Part shown: positions 51,560-60,284 of the stretch, piece by piece
Position numbering within the stretch: position 1 is the stretch's first letter
Layout: every line of letters begins with the position of its first letter
DNA from: JBEKTW01 sp049515655
Lineage (GTDB): Bacteria > Bacteroidota > Ignavibacteria > UBA10030 > SZUA-254
NCBI GenBank assembly: GCA_049515655.1
Contig: JBEKTW010000019.1
Coordinates: 10,647-74,646, forward strand
Length of the DNA: 64,000 nt
Direction: 5' to 3'
Notes under the pieces: generated by a model
What the model saw: the letters and a program-made list of their open reading frames with translations, nothing else
Database searches by the model: none
Told to the model about the DNA's origin: nothing
Made by a program: the position numbers and the translations under genes

Positions 51560-51830
51560 TAAATTAAAAATGAAAAATTAAAAAGGAAAAAATGAACCGC
51601 GATGAAATTCCGTGGTTCCTGGTACTCTGTTCTTTGTTCTTGGTTCTTGGTTGTTGGTTCTTTGCCAATAGTCATTGGTCATTGGTCATTTGTTCTCAGT
51701 TCTGTCCTTCTGCTCTTAGCCGTTTGCTTTTGGCTTTTGGCTCCTATCACCCTTCCTCCATTTCACCGATTCTGCTATTCACCCCTTCTTCCTTTCATCA
51801 TCTCAACATCTCATAATCTCGCAATCTTCC
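51560..51830. repeat. Composite intergenic repeat, locus g
   Basis: A/T block (51561-51584 equal to 11711-11734), then GTTCTTGGTTCTTGG words, GTCATTGGTCATTGG words, GCTCTTAGCCGTTTGC words, the 49-base unit at 51741-51789 (inverted copy at 19175-19223), and CATCTCAACATCTC words. It lies between tRNA-Pro and merR. Confidence 0.75.
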
Positions 51831-52226
51831 TCACGTCAATCTCACCAGCAACTCTTCAAGAAACCTCTTAATCTCGACCATGTCCTGTTGAGCGCGATTC
51901 TCGGCCGGCTTCGGTGCCGCCGGGGCGGACTGCGTAGAATCCGTGAGAAGCTCGAGCTGCTCGCCGGTCTCACCATCGGGAGCATACCCCATCAACACCT
52001 GCTTGGCTCCCTCGATCGTGTAACGCTCTTCACGCAGCAGTTTTTTTATATAGAGAATCAATTTGATGTCACGGTTCGTATAGATACGGTTGCCGGCACG
52101 GTTCTTCGACGGCTGGAGCTGCTCAAATTCCGTCTCCCAATACCGCAGAACATATTGCTCGAGCTCTGTGATCTTGCTGACCTCGCTGATCGAATAATAG
52201 AGCTTCTTGATTCCGAGTTGTTTCAT
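51831..52226 (-). CDS. MerR-family transcriptional regulator
   Basis: 131 residues. A winged-helix HTH with YYSISEVSKITELEQYVLRYWE and NRIYTNRDIKLILYIKKLL, then a short helical tail with an Ala/Pro linker. The small size and the lack of effector-domain cysteines fit the short MerR group that forms an N-terminal DNA-binding unit only. The effector is unknown. A GAGGTG ribosome site precedes ATG 52226. Confidence 0.88.
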   Translation of the reverse strand: MKQLGIKKLYYSISEVSKITELEQYVLRYWETEFEQLQPSKNRAGNRIYTNRDIKLILYIKKLLREERYTIEGAKQVLMGYAPDGETGEQLELLTDSTQSAPAAPKPAENRAQQDMVEIKRFLEELLVRLT

Positions 52227-52333
52227 TGGCGTTGCACCTCACTATTCTTATTGAGCCGGTTGATTGGTTAATAATACCAAAATTCTTGCCGAAAATCAAC
52301 AGTCCGGAGAACCCCGAAACTACCTTTTCTGGT

Positions 52334-52711
52334 TCAATCTTGAGTTCTTCCAATGACTGCGAATGCCACGACGAGTTCACGCGTGTGCGAGATCGATAGG
52401 AAGATCCTGCTGCGACTCATCAAATTCTTCACATGCCCGGTCAAGACGATCGAGGGTTTGCCCGACTCATCATTGACGACTTCCACGTCTTTCCATCGGA
52501 ATCCTCCGCTCCATCCTATGGCGAGCGCTTTCGCGACCGCTTCCTTTGCGGCGAAACGCGCGGCAAAATGTTGATAAGAACTCTTCTTCGAAGTACAGTA
52601 CCGAATCTCCGCTTCGGTAAAGATTTTTTCCAGGAAGCGTCCCCCCCATGTTTCGATGGTGTCGCGGATACGGCCTACTTCAACGAGGTCAACGCCGATG
52701 CCTTCAATCAT
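52334..52711 (-). CDS. acpS: Holo-[acyl-carrier-protein] synthase
   Basis: 125 residues. Transfers phosphopantetheine from CoA to acyl carrier protein. The metal-binding aspartate is in GIGVDLVEVGRI, and the second site is RFAAKEAVAKAL. SISHTRELVVAFAV closes the fold. It starts within the last codons of the HAD gene (8-base overlap), so it is translated with it. Confidence 0.93.
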   Translation of the reverse strand: MIEGIGVDLVEVGRIRDTIETWGGRFLEKIFTEAEIRYCTSKKSSYQHFAARFAAKEAVAKALAIGWSGGFRWKDVEVVNDESGKPSIVLTGHVKNLMSRSRIFLSISHTRELVVAFAVIGRTQD

Positions 52712-53402
52712 GCGACAGTGCTCCCGCGCCCTCTTTCTCGACGATGGGAATCAAATCTTTGATGTCGTCGATTTCATAGTCGGCATGAGTTTCCATCGTT
52801 CCGAATGTGTCGCCGTAGCGCGCGAACACTGTTTTCATCCCCAGCTTTGCGGCTCCGATCATATCGCGCTCGGCCCAGTCGCCAACCATAAGGGCTTCTT
52901 CCGCCCGCACCTGCAGCGATTCGAGGGCTTTGAGAAACGGACCGGGAAGCGGTTTACGTTCGCCGGTGTCATCGAATGTCACGACCGAATGGAAAATGTG
53001 ATGAAAGTTCAGATAGCACAGCCGCAGCCAGGCCTCTCGTGCGGGCGCGTCGGAGACCACCGCAAGCTTCAGGCCCCGCTTGAGCAGCTCCATCAACGTC
53101 ATGTAGACGTGAGGATAGGGCACGAGGGCAGCCTCACGGGCGCGGCGGTACGCAATAATTCCCGCTGAAAGAATCTTGTAGTCGACTTTGTTGAAGACGT
53201 CGTACAGTAGCTGGTCAAACACGCTCTGGAACTCGATCCCCCGTTCCTTGTAGATCGCATCGATGCGGGTTCTCACTTCATCGGAAGACAGTCCGAGCCC
53301 GGCATCGATCATCGCGTGGATCGCCGCATCGATCGCCTGGCGCTTCATCGCCATGAAGTCAACGAGCGTATTATCCAGATCAAAGACGACAGCCTTCACC
53401 AT
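52704..53402 (-). CDS. HAD-superfamily hydrolase
   Basis: 232 residues. Motif I FDLDNTLVDF (D8, D10), a helical cap, motif II VVSDAPA, motif III lysine in ERKPLPGPF, and motif IV MVGDWAERDMIGA. It fits phosphoglycolate-phosphatase-like enzymes that clear small sugar or damaged phosphates. The substrate is unknown. It overlaps acpS by 8 bases and follows the 89-residue gene by 5. Confidence 0.88.
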   Translation of the reverse strand: MVKAVVFDLDNTLVDFMAMKRQAIDAAIHAMIDAGLGLSSDEVRTRIDAIYKERGIEFQSVFDQLLYDVFNKVDYKILSAGIIAYRRAREAALVPYPHVYMTLMELLKRGLKLAVVSDAPAREAWLRLCYLNFHHIFHSVVTFDDTGERKPLPGPFLKALESLQVRAEEALMVGDWAERDMIGAAKLGMKTVFARYGDTFGTMETHADYEIDDIKDLIPIVEKEGAGALSHD

Positions 53403-53407
53403 CGATG

Positions 53408-53677
53408 TTATTTCTTATTCAGAATTTTTGCCACCTCATCTTCGATAAACGCCCGCACGGCCGGCTTCACGAATACCCCGTCGATGCCGATTTCCGAGAG
53501 CGCTTGCGCGAGCACGGCTGCCTTGCGCATTTCGTGCACTCTCTTGTTAACGACCAGGACCTTTTGCTCTTTGAGAATGCAGTATCCTCCCTCGAAGTCG
53601 CCTTTTTCATAGCGCAACTGCGTGCCGCGCTGGCGAACCAATTCTTCCAGCTCCTGAATGAGTTGCAGATAATTCAT
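53408..53677 (-). CDS. Small conserved-looking hypothetical protein
   Basis: 89 residues, soluble, helical at the start (LQLIQELEELVRQRG), then a short beta part (FEGGYCILKEQKVLVVNK) and a second helix. No known motif. It lies 5 bases ahead of the HAD gene, so it is in the HAD-acpS operon. Confidence 0.65.
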   Translation of the reverse strand: MNYLQLIQELEELVRQRGTQLRYEKGDFEGGYCILKEQKVLVVNKRVHEMRKAAVLAQALSEIGIDGVFVKPAVRAFIEDEVAKILNKK

Positions 53678-53743
53678 GCGCGTAATCGATCTAAATACTC
53701 TTTTCCCAGAATAACCATTTGCAGAGAGAAAATCAAACCCGTG

Positions 53744-54259
53744 TCAGAGCTTCGGACGTTGAAACGGCCGGAACACGACCAACCAGGGAATCGTGTAGTA
53801 GCAAAGGAGGGCGATCAATGGAACGCCCGAGAGGGCCGCAAGCCGATGAATGAACAGTGTACGAAACTCCACGAGGTCGAACGAACCTATGTGGTCGAGG
53901 TACCATATCTTCCCGTCAAGCACCATCGTATATATCTCGACGGGAGTGAAAAGATAAAACAAGATCGCACTCATCATGAGCCAGCCATGTTCCTTCAATT
54001 TCAGGATCGTCGAGCGAAGGAATACGACGCCGGAAACCCAGAAAACTATGTACGCGATGTCGACGATGAGGGAGCCCTGGGCAATCAAGCCGTAGACCGT
54101 CCGCTCGACGTACGGATGGATATTCGGTTTGAAGTCGATCGTTCCTGTCGTGAGCAAATCAAATCCAATCATTGCCCTGATGTTAATTCCACCCAGCCAG
54201 ACTACTCCGGCACACAACAGCACAAAAAGGGATGTTTTCCCGGCGCGCGATTCCATCAT
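53744..54259 (-). CDS. Hypothetical membrane protein
   Basis: 171 residues. Four spans (about 9-27, 55-80, 90-112, 140-162) with conserved-looking loops containing DHIGSFDLVEFRTLFIHR. No family recognised. It lies downstream of the kinase-associated small gene by 52 bases. Confidence 0.6.
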   Translation of the reverse strand: MMESRAGKTSLFVLLCAGVVWLGGINIRAMIGFDLLTTGTIDFKPNIHPYVERTVYGLIAQGSLIVDIAYIVFWVSGVVFLRSTILKLKEHGWLMMSAILFYLFTPVEIYTMVLDGKIWYLDHIGSFDLVEFRTLFIHRLAALSGVPLIALLCYYTIPWLVVFRPFQRPKL

Positions 54260-54311
54260 GCAATTGCCCGAACCAAATCACTACAAGAAAGCTTGATCTG
54301 CGTACCCGTTC

Positions 54312-54734
54312 TCACATTGAACCTCTTTTGTCAATCGCGTAATTCTTGAACCAGCTCAATTCTTTCATCAGGGAAAGAAGATTGCTCATTCCTTCGTGCG
54401 TCAACCGTAGAAACTGATTCACGAATGCAGTTTGCACGTCGTCTGCGGAACCACCAACGAGCGATCGTAACAGAATCGAGACCTTGCTGAGATTTTGTTC
54501 GAATTCATTCGAGAGCTTTGCGGTCTGTTCGGATGAACCGCCATCGCGTCGCAGGACTTCATCCGCTTTAGTCACAAATTTGGAGAGGAAAACGATCTCT
54601 TCCATGACAGGTTGTTTTTGCTGAGCGCTTGCAAGCTCGACCAACCAGGCAACCTCGGTGCGGTGACGAAACTTCCTCTGAGCGAGACGCTCAACGTCGC
54701 CGAGTAATCGTTCTGTTTCCGGCCGAATCGTCAT
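54312..54734 (-). CDS. Helical protein of unknown function beside a histidine kinase
   Basis: 140 residues, almost all helix with heptad-like Leu, no cysteine or membrane span. No known motif. It follows the histidine kinase stop by 27 bases and is probably cotranscribed. It may be a partner, such as a phosphotransfer or inhibitor protein, though no conserved histidine context is obvious. Confidence 0.6.
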   Translation of the reverse strand: MTIRPETERLLGDVERLAQRKFRHRTEVAWLVELASAQQKQPVMEEIVFLSKFVTKADEVLRRDGGSSEQTAKLSNEFEQNLSKVSILLRSLVGGSADDVQTAFVNQFLRLTHEGMSNLLSLMKELSWFKNYAIDKRGSM

Positions 54735-54761
54735 GGTCGATGCCAGTGGGAAAGCCGACGG

Positions 54762-56282
54762 CTACGCCGGAAGGACGATGGTGAATGTCGACCCGATGCC
54801 GACTTCACTTGCGACCGTCACCCGGCCGCCGTGCGCCTCTGTGACGTGTTTGACAAGCGCAAGTCCGAGTCCCGACCCTTTTTCCTTGACCAGAGGAGTG
54901 TTTTTTGCCTGGTAGAACTTATTGAACAATTTCGTGAGGTCATCACTGGGAATTCCGACACCCGTGTCCTGGACATCGATACGAACGCAACCATGACCGT
55001 TGGTCCCGACACCTTCGAACACTTCCAGTCTCTTCACGCTGATAGTAATGGAACCGCTGTCGGGCGTGTATTTCAACGCGTTGGAAAAAAGGTTCGTCAA
55101 CACCTGCGTCATCCGTTCCTTATCAATCAAGATCGGAGAGAGCCGGTCTTTGATAAACCGAACGTTGATTTGCCGGGTTTGCCCGATCAACTGCGCTTCA
55201 TGGACAATCGGTTCAAGCATCTCGATGAGGTCCGCGGACTCGAAATTGAATTTCATCAGCCCGGCCTCCATTTTCGCGACATCGAGGAACGAATTGACAA
55301 AATGGTTAATCCTGTTCGCGGCTTGCTGAATCATGCCGAGAGCATCCGTTTGGCGCGGCCCGAGCTTCGGTGTATCCTTCGTGTTCGCGATCGCATAACA
55401 TGCGGCTTTAATCACTTGCAAGGGTGTGCGCATCTCATGAGAAATCTCCGACATCAGCTTCATGCGCATTTCGTCAAGCTGCTTGAGTTTGTCACTCATC
55501 AGGTTGAACGCACCCGTCAGGTCGGCGATCTCGTCGTTGGACGTAATGGCAAGCGTCTCGTAATGTCCCTCGCCAACTTCCTGCGTTCCGGCTTTCAACG
55601 CCTGGATCGGCTTCGTGACCGTCCGCGCGAGCATTACCGCCATCACGAGCGCGATCGTCAGCGACAGGAAGAGAATCAGGACGGCGCCGTTGATCGCGAT
55701 GGATGTTCTGCGCTCAAAGAGATTCAACGCTTTGTTGAGGGAGAATCTATACGAGTCATACAAAGCGTGGATTGAAGTCCGCAACGAGTCGCCGAGCTTC
55801 TGCTCCTCCTTCACCGCAGTCCGCGCGTCCGATTGGGAGGAAGACTGCGCAAGGAATTCCGTAAATCTCCGATGGCGGTCGACCAACGCACTGAGCGACG
55901 ATTGCAGTTCAACGCGCTCGGTGATCGGATGAAGAGAATTAAGCGCATTCAGAAATTCACTCCCACGTGCGACAAATGTCAGCGAGTCTGTGGAAGCCCT
56001 TGTCATCATGTAGGCGCGGAAAGCTTCCCGCTCGGCATCGAACGACATCTCTAGCTGTTGCGAAAGGGAGACTTCCTGGTCGTATTGCTGCAACTGCGCC
56101 TTGCTCGACATGAATGTCTCACGCAGTTGGAGGAGAAGAAACAGACTGGAGAACACCATGAATACGATGATCAGCACGAAACCGGCGACAATCTTGCTGA
56201 AAAGAGGAAAACGCGGTTTGTTGGGTTGTTGCGGCTGCAGGGTCGTTGCGCTCTCCCCTGTTGCCTTTTTTTCTTCGTCCAT
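54762..56282 (-). CDS. Membrane sensor histidine kinase (HAMP, HisKA, HATPase)
   Basis: 506 residues from ATG 56282; the 35 residues of a longer reading look non-coding. Two spans flank an all-helical extracytoplasmic sensor of about 140 residues (four-helix-bundle type). HAMP is at TVTKPIQALKAG, followed by HisKA with SEISHEMRTPLQ and HATPase with NLFSNALKYTPDSG, DTGVGI and GSGLGLALV. The ligand is unknown. A response regulator at 56845 is divergently placed and is the best candidate partner. Confidence 0.9.
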   Translation of the reverse strand: MDEEKKATGESATTLQPQQPNKPRFPLFSKIVAGFVLIIVFMVFSSLFLLLQLRETFMSSKAQLQQYDQEVSLSQQLEMSFDAEREAFRAYMMTRASTDSLTFVARGSEFLNALNSLHPITERVELQSSLSALVDRHRRFTEFLAQSSSQSDARTAVKEEQKLGDSLRTSIHALYDSYRFSLNKALNLFERRTSIAINGAVLILFLSLTIALVMAVMLARTVTKPIQALKAGTQEVGEGHYETLAITSNDEIADLTGAFNLMSDKLKQLDEMRMKLMSEISHEMRTPLQVIKAACYAIANTKDTPKLGPRQTDALGMIQQAANRINHFVNSFLDVAKMEAGLMKFNFESADLIEMLEPIVHEAQLIGQTRQINVRFIKDRLSPILIDKERMTQVLTNLFSNALKYTPDSGSITISVKRLEVFEGVGTNGHGCVRIDVQDTGVGIPSDDLTKLFNKFYQAKNTPLVKEKGSGLGLALVKHVTEAHGGRVTVASEVGIGSTFTIVLPA

Positions 56283-56768
56283 CTTCAGTAAGAAATCGCC
56301 GACACCCACTCCAGCCGCGCAAATTCTTGCATGGGGAGACGAAATCGGCACAAACCTATGAGAAGTTGTTCTATCAAAGCGACTCAAAGATAGGCGAGAA
56401 AAAGGAGAAAGTCAAATACGACAGGGACTTGCGCTATCGCATCAAAACCATTTTGTGAACTGCCTTGCCCTGTTCCGCTTGCGGGCGTCAATGATGGAGG
56501 CCACCACCAGCATCCCCGGATTCCCGGGTTTGTCTGCCCATGCGGAGTGGATCTCGCTGATTGGCCGGGAGTTCAGAACCAGGCCGGCGAAAATCTCTGC
56601 TTATGGAATCTGATGGTTTTCACGAAAAGAAGGAGCTTGACGTCTGTATCCATCGACATAGATGCACGTCTTCTCCATAACAACATCAAACAAGCGAAGA
56701 TATTCCGCACATTCACATCAACTCGAGGTCCTAGGGCATCTTGTCTGGGATTTTGGCATGGAATCTAC
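56283..56768. other. Divergent intergenic region between kinase and response regulator
   Basis: About 485 bases without a credible gene. It holds the response-regulator promoter at its right end. Palindromic words are weak (e.g. CCCCGGATTCCCGGG). No tRNA, repeat block or riboswitch-like fold was seen by eye. Confidence 0.4.
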
Positions 56769-56797
56769 TTGACTTTCGTCGGAATTTGTGCTACAAT
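56769..56797 (+). promoter_or_regulatory. Sigma-70-type promoter of the response regulator gene
   Basis: TTGACT at 56769-56774, a 17-base spacer, and TACAAT at 56792-56797. It implies transcription starting near 56804, which rules out the upstream GTG at 56788 as the start codon and supports TTG 56845. Confidence 0.65.
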
Positions 56798-56844
56798 TAG
56801 GCAGTTTCATCGAAGTAGGGACTTCTGAAAGGCTCAAGAGCACC

Positions 56845-57219
56845 TTGGACAAGAAACATATCCTCTTTGTAGATGACGACAGCGAAATGCTGAGCGCGGT
56901 ACGCTCGGCGTTGGAAGATGTCGGTTACAGAGTAACGACGGCAGATGACGGCAACAAGGCACTCGAGGAGCTGAAGAGAGAAACCCCCGACCTCATCATG
57001 ACTGACCTACGGATGCAGCCAATGAACGGGTTTGAGTTTTTCCAAGAAGTCAAGAAAGTCCCGGCCTACGCAAAGATTCCCTTCTTCTTCATGACGGCCA
57101 TCAACGACCCACTTGCATCAAAGTACAGTGAAACGCTCGGCGTCGACGCGTACATTACCAAACCCGTCGACCTCGAAGAGCTGAGCGATCTGATTCAAAA
57201 AAGGTTGAACCGCAAGTAA
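56845..57219 (+). CDS. Single-domain response regulator
   Basis: 124 residues from TTG 56845 (MDKKHILFVDDDSEML), chosen because the promoter at 56769-56797 lies downstream of the alternative GTG. A CheY-like receiver: DDD near residue 11, phosphoacceptor in LIMTDLRMQPMNG, FFMTA threonine and KPVD lysine. There is no output domain, so it acts by protein contact. The divergent kinase at 54762-56282 is the likely phosphodonor. The acyltransferase gene follows by 16 bases. Confidence 0.88.
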   Translation: MDKKHILFVDDDSEMLSAVRSALEDVGYRVTTADDGNKALEELKRETPDLIMTDLRMQPMNGFEFFQEVKKVPAYAKIPFFFMTAINDPLASKYSETLGVDAYITKPVDLEELSDLIQKRLNRK

Positions 57220-57235
57220 TCGTCCTCTCCGCGGC

Positions 57236-58390
57236 TTGTTGAACACCACGTCGACCACAAGCTCTTCATCCCGATTCCTCTTCGTTGACCTCCTGAGGGG
57301 ATGGGCAGTCGTCGTCATGATCGAAACGCATGTCATCAACGCCCTGCTGAATTCTTCGCTGAGAGAAGGCTCATTCTTTGCCGTTCTCAACTTCATCAAC
57401 GGACTCGTTGCTCCCTCCTTCCTGTTCTGCGCCGGTTTCGCGTTGGCTATTTCTTTGCATCGCCGGTGGGAAAGTTACATCCACCTGGAGCGGCCTTTCT
57501 GGCGATACCTTGTCCGGTTAGGGTTCATACTCATCGTCGGATACTCTTTGCATCTCCCATTTTTTTCATTCAGACGCATGAGAGAATTGACCGACGGGGA
57601 GGCTTGGAGTTCATTTTTCCAGGTAGACATTTTGCAGGTCATCGCGGTGACCTTACTGGCACTGGTCTGTCTGGCGATCCTCGCACGGAAGAAAGAGCGG
57701 TGGGTTTGGATCTCATCCCTCGCCGCCGCAGCCGTCATTCTTGTTTCTCCTATGGCATGGGAATTGGATTTTTCCGGGTTGCCGATCTGGCTTCGCCCAT
57801 TCCTGACCACGAGCGTGAAGACCCAGTTTCCGCTATTCCCGTGGGCGGCGTTTCTGATCTCAGGAACCGTCATCGGCTCCTGGTTCGTTAAAGCGAAGGA
57901 AACCGAAAAAGAACGTCCCCTGATGAAACGACTACCCGTCCTGGCGGCGGCCGGGATTGGGATTGCGATTCTCTTTGCAGTTCTTCCAATCAACTTTTAT
58001 GCGAATCAAAATTTCTGGGGTCCAAGCCCTGAATTTTTCTTGGTTCGTCTCGGATTTGTCGTCCTAGGGCTCACCGGTTTTTGGTGGTACGAACGACTTT
58101 TCAAACCTTCCTCAAAATCCCTCGCCTCGATTTTCGGCCAGGAATCTCTGCTCGTGTATGTCGTTCACCTTCTGATCGTGTACGGTCAGGATTATGATTG
58201 GAGTCTCGTGCGTGCATACGGGCAAACGTTGAGTCACGCAGACTGCTTCATCGTTTTTCTATTGCTGACAGGCGCGATGTTCGTTCTTGCCAATGTGTGG
58301 CATCGATTGAAGGCCTGGAACAAACAAATTTCGAACGTCGTTCAATTTGCCGTGTTGGGTGTTCTCTTCCTTCGGTTTTTGACGAGATAG
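57236..58390 (+). CDS. HGSNAT/DUF1624-like membrane acyltransferase
   Basis: 384 residues from TTG 57236; another TTG follows at once and no ATG lies earlier. About ten spans. The first span carries FVDLLRGWAVVVMIETHV, the RG...H motif of the heparan-alpha-glucosaminide N-acetyltransferase catalytic family (PF07786). Members move acetyl groups across the membrane to sugars. Here it may modify an envelope glycan. It follows the response regulator by 16 bases and may share its promoter. Confidence 0.75.
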   Translation: MLNTTSTTSSSSRFLFVDLLRGWAVVVMIETHVINALLNSSLREGSFFAVLNFINGLVAPSFLFCAGFALAISLHRRWESYIHLERPFWRYLVRLGFILIVGYSLHLPFFSFRRMRELTDGEAWSSFFQVDILQVIAVTLLALVCLAILARKKERWVWISSLAAAAVILVSPMAWELDFSGLPIWLRPFLTTSVKTQFPLFPWAAFLISGTVIGSWFVKAKETEKERPLMKRLPVLAAAGIGIAILFAVLPINFYANQNFWGPSPEFFLVRLGFVVLGLTGFWWYERLFKPSSKSLASIFGQESLLVYVVHLLIVYGQDYDWSLVRAYGQTLSHADCFIVFLLLTGAMFVLANVWHRLKAWNKQISNVVQFAVLGVLFLRFLTR

Positions 58391-58463
58391 GTGTACATGG
58401 AAGAAAAAATCGGTAGTGTATCATTCTTGTCATTCAGTGCTGTCCCCAGACCCCACCTTCCGT

Positions 58464-58510
58464 CCTCCCCTTGGTAAGGGGAGGAGACTTCCCCCCCTTT
58501 TTCAAGGGGG
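58464..58510. repeat. Pair of GC-rich hairpins
   Basis: CCTCCCCTT-GGT-AAGGGGAGG at 58464-58484 (9 perfect pairs), then CCCCCTT-TTTC-AAGGGGG at 58493-58510. They lie between the acyltransferase stop and the permease promoter region. The second has no strong T tail; they could be terminators or a mobile hairpin repeat. Confidence 0.6.
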
Positions 58511-58679
58511 AGAATACAAGAGGGGGTCACGCGTGGACGACACGACTTCGAACTGAGACACCAACAAATCAATGAAGTTGAGTCTCTCATTTTTTTTTGT
58601 TACTTTAACAGGTTCTTTTTTCCCCGGATCCGAGACACGTATCCACTGATTCATTTACTAACTCTAGGAGATTTCCTTC

Positions 58680-60242
58680 ATGAATAACCCACTCCTGGCT
58701 ACCAAGCCGCTCGACAGGCTTCTTGCGGAATCGCAGGAATCCGGCGAGCACAGCCTGAAGCGTGCCCTCGGTCCGATCAATCTCGTGACTCTCGGGATCG
58801 GCGCGATCATTGGCGCCGGCATCTTTGTCCTGACCGGGACAGCCGCCGCGAACTATGCCGGACCCGCCATCATTCTCTCCTTCGTTCTCGCAGGAATTGC
58901 ATGCTTGTTTGCGGGGCTTTGCTACGCGGAATTTGCGTCACTCATCCCCATCGCCGGCTCGGCGTACACCTACGGATACGCGACGTTGGGTGAAATCTTC
59001 GCATGGATCATCGGTTGGGACCTCATTCTCGAATACGCCTTCGGTGCCGCCACGGTCGCTTCCGGATGGAGCGGATACCTCCTGAGTTTTCTCAACGACT
59101 TTGGCATCCACATCCCCCCTCAACTGACCGGCGCCCCCGGTACGCCTTTGGTCATGTACGATGGCAGCTGGCATCATCTTGCTCGCATCAAGAGTACACT
59201 GCTAACCCAGGGAATCGACCCAAACTCCCTTCAACACATGACCGCAGATTTCAATCTCGCCGCAGCGCTGGCCATTATCGCGGTGACGACCATCCTTGTC
59301 ATCGGCATCAAAGAATCAGCGAACTTCAACTCTGCGATCGTCATCGTGAAGGTTTCCATTGTCCTAATCTTTATTGTTATTGCCGGAGCATATGTTATCC
59401 AGAATCCGGATAAAACCATCGCCATCAATTGGAAACACTTCATTCCACCGAACACCGGCGAGTTCGGGAAATACGGCTGGTCGGGCATCGCACGGGCGGC
59501 CAGCGTGATCTTCTTCGCGTACATCGGATTCGACGCCGTGTCGACCGCGGCGCAGGAAGCAAAGAATCCACAAAAGGATATGCCGTTCGGGATCATGGGG
59601 TCGCTGCTCATTTGTACCATCCTGTACATACTCGTAGCGGGTTTGCTCACGGCGCTCGTACCCTACACGAGCCTCAGCGTCTCTGACCCTGTCGCCGTCG
59701 GTATCGACGCGACCGGAGTCAAATGGGGAAGCTTCCTCGTGAAGTTAGGCGCGATCTTCGGCCTTGGGACGGTCATGCTCGTCATGCTGCTGGGACAATC
59801 GAGGGTATTCTATTCGATGTCGAAGGATGGACTCCTCCCGCGTTGGGCGGGTGACGTGCATCCCCGCTTCCGGACACCCTGGAAATCAACGATGCTTGTC
59901 GGCGGCTTTGTGGCCATTTTCGCCGCACTCATACCCATCGACATTCTCGGTGAACTTGTCAGCATCGGAACACTTCTGGCGTTTGTGATCGTGTGCGCAG
60001 GCGTATGGCTCCTCAGGAAACGCCGCCCTGAACTGAAGAGGCCTTTCAAGACTCCGTGGGTCCCTTTTGTTCCGCTCATGGGAATTGTCGTTTCGGGCCT
60101 GCTCATGTTGAGCCTGCCGTTCGACACGTGGCTGCGGCTGATCGTCTGGTTGATCATAGGATTGACGATCTATTTCACGTACGGCCGTCATCACAGCGTG
60201 ATCGCCGTGGAGCGCGCAGATCAAATCGGCAAGAAATCGTAA
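58680..60242 (+). CDS. APC-family amino-acid permease
   Basis: 520 residues with 12 spans plus a C-terminal stretch. The first span has the APC signature GIGAIIGAGIFVLTGTAAA; SAYTYGYATLGEIFAWIIGWDL and FFAYIGFDAVSTAAQEAKNP are also typical of the CAT-like (cationic amino acid) branch, suggesting Arg/Lys or broad substrates. A TAGGAG ribosome site precedes ATG 58680. A second APC gene follows by 42 bases. Confidence 0.92.
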   Translation: MNNPLLATKPLDRLLAESQESGEHSLKRALGPINLVTLGIGAIIGAGIFVLTGTAAANYAGPAIILSFVLAGIACLFAGLCYAEFASLIPIAGSAYTYGYATLGEIFAWIIGWDLILEYAFGAATVASGWSGYLLSFLNDFGIHIPPQLTGAPGTPLVMYDGSWHHLARIKSTLLTQGIDPNSLQHMTADFNLAAALAIIAVTTILVIGIKESANFNSAIVIVKVSIVLIFIVIAGAYVIQNPDKTIAINWKHFIPPNTGEFGKYGWSGIARAASVIFFAYIGFDAVSTAAQEAKNPQKDMPFGIMGSLLICTILYILVAGLLTALVPYTSLSVSDPVAVGIDATGVKWGSFLVKLGAIFGLGTVMLVMLLGQSRVFYSMSKDGLLPRWAGDVHPRFRTPWKSTMLVGGFVAIFAALIPIDILGELVSIGTLLAFVIVCAGVWLLRKRRPELKRPFKTPWVPFVPLMGIVVSGLLMLSLPFDTWLRLIVWLIIGLTIYFTYGRHHSVIAVERADQIGKKS

Positions 60243-60284
60243 GCTCACAGCTCTCCGGGATTTGACAAGCGCCGGACCAGGACG

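Noticed and set aside
56788..56844. GTG 56788 as start of the response regulator
   Set aside because: A strong promoter with its -10 at 56792-56797 would place this codon upstream of the transcript start.
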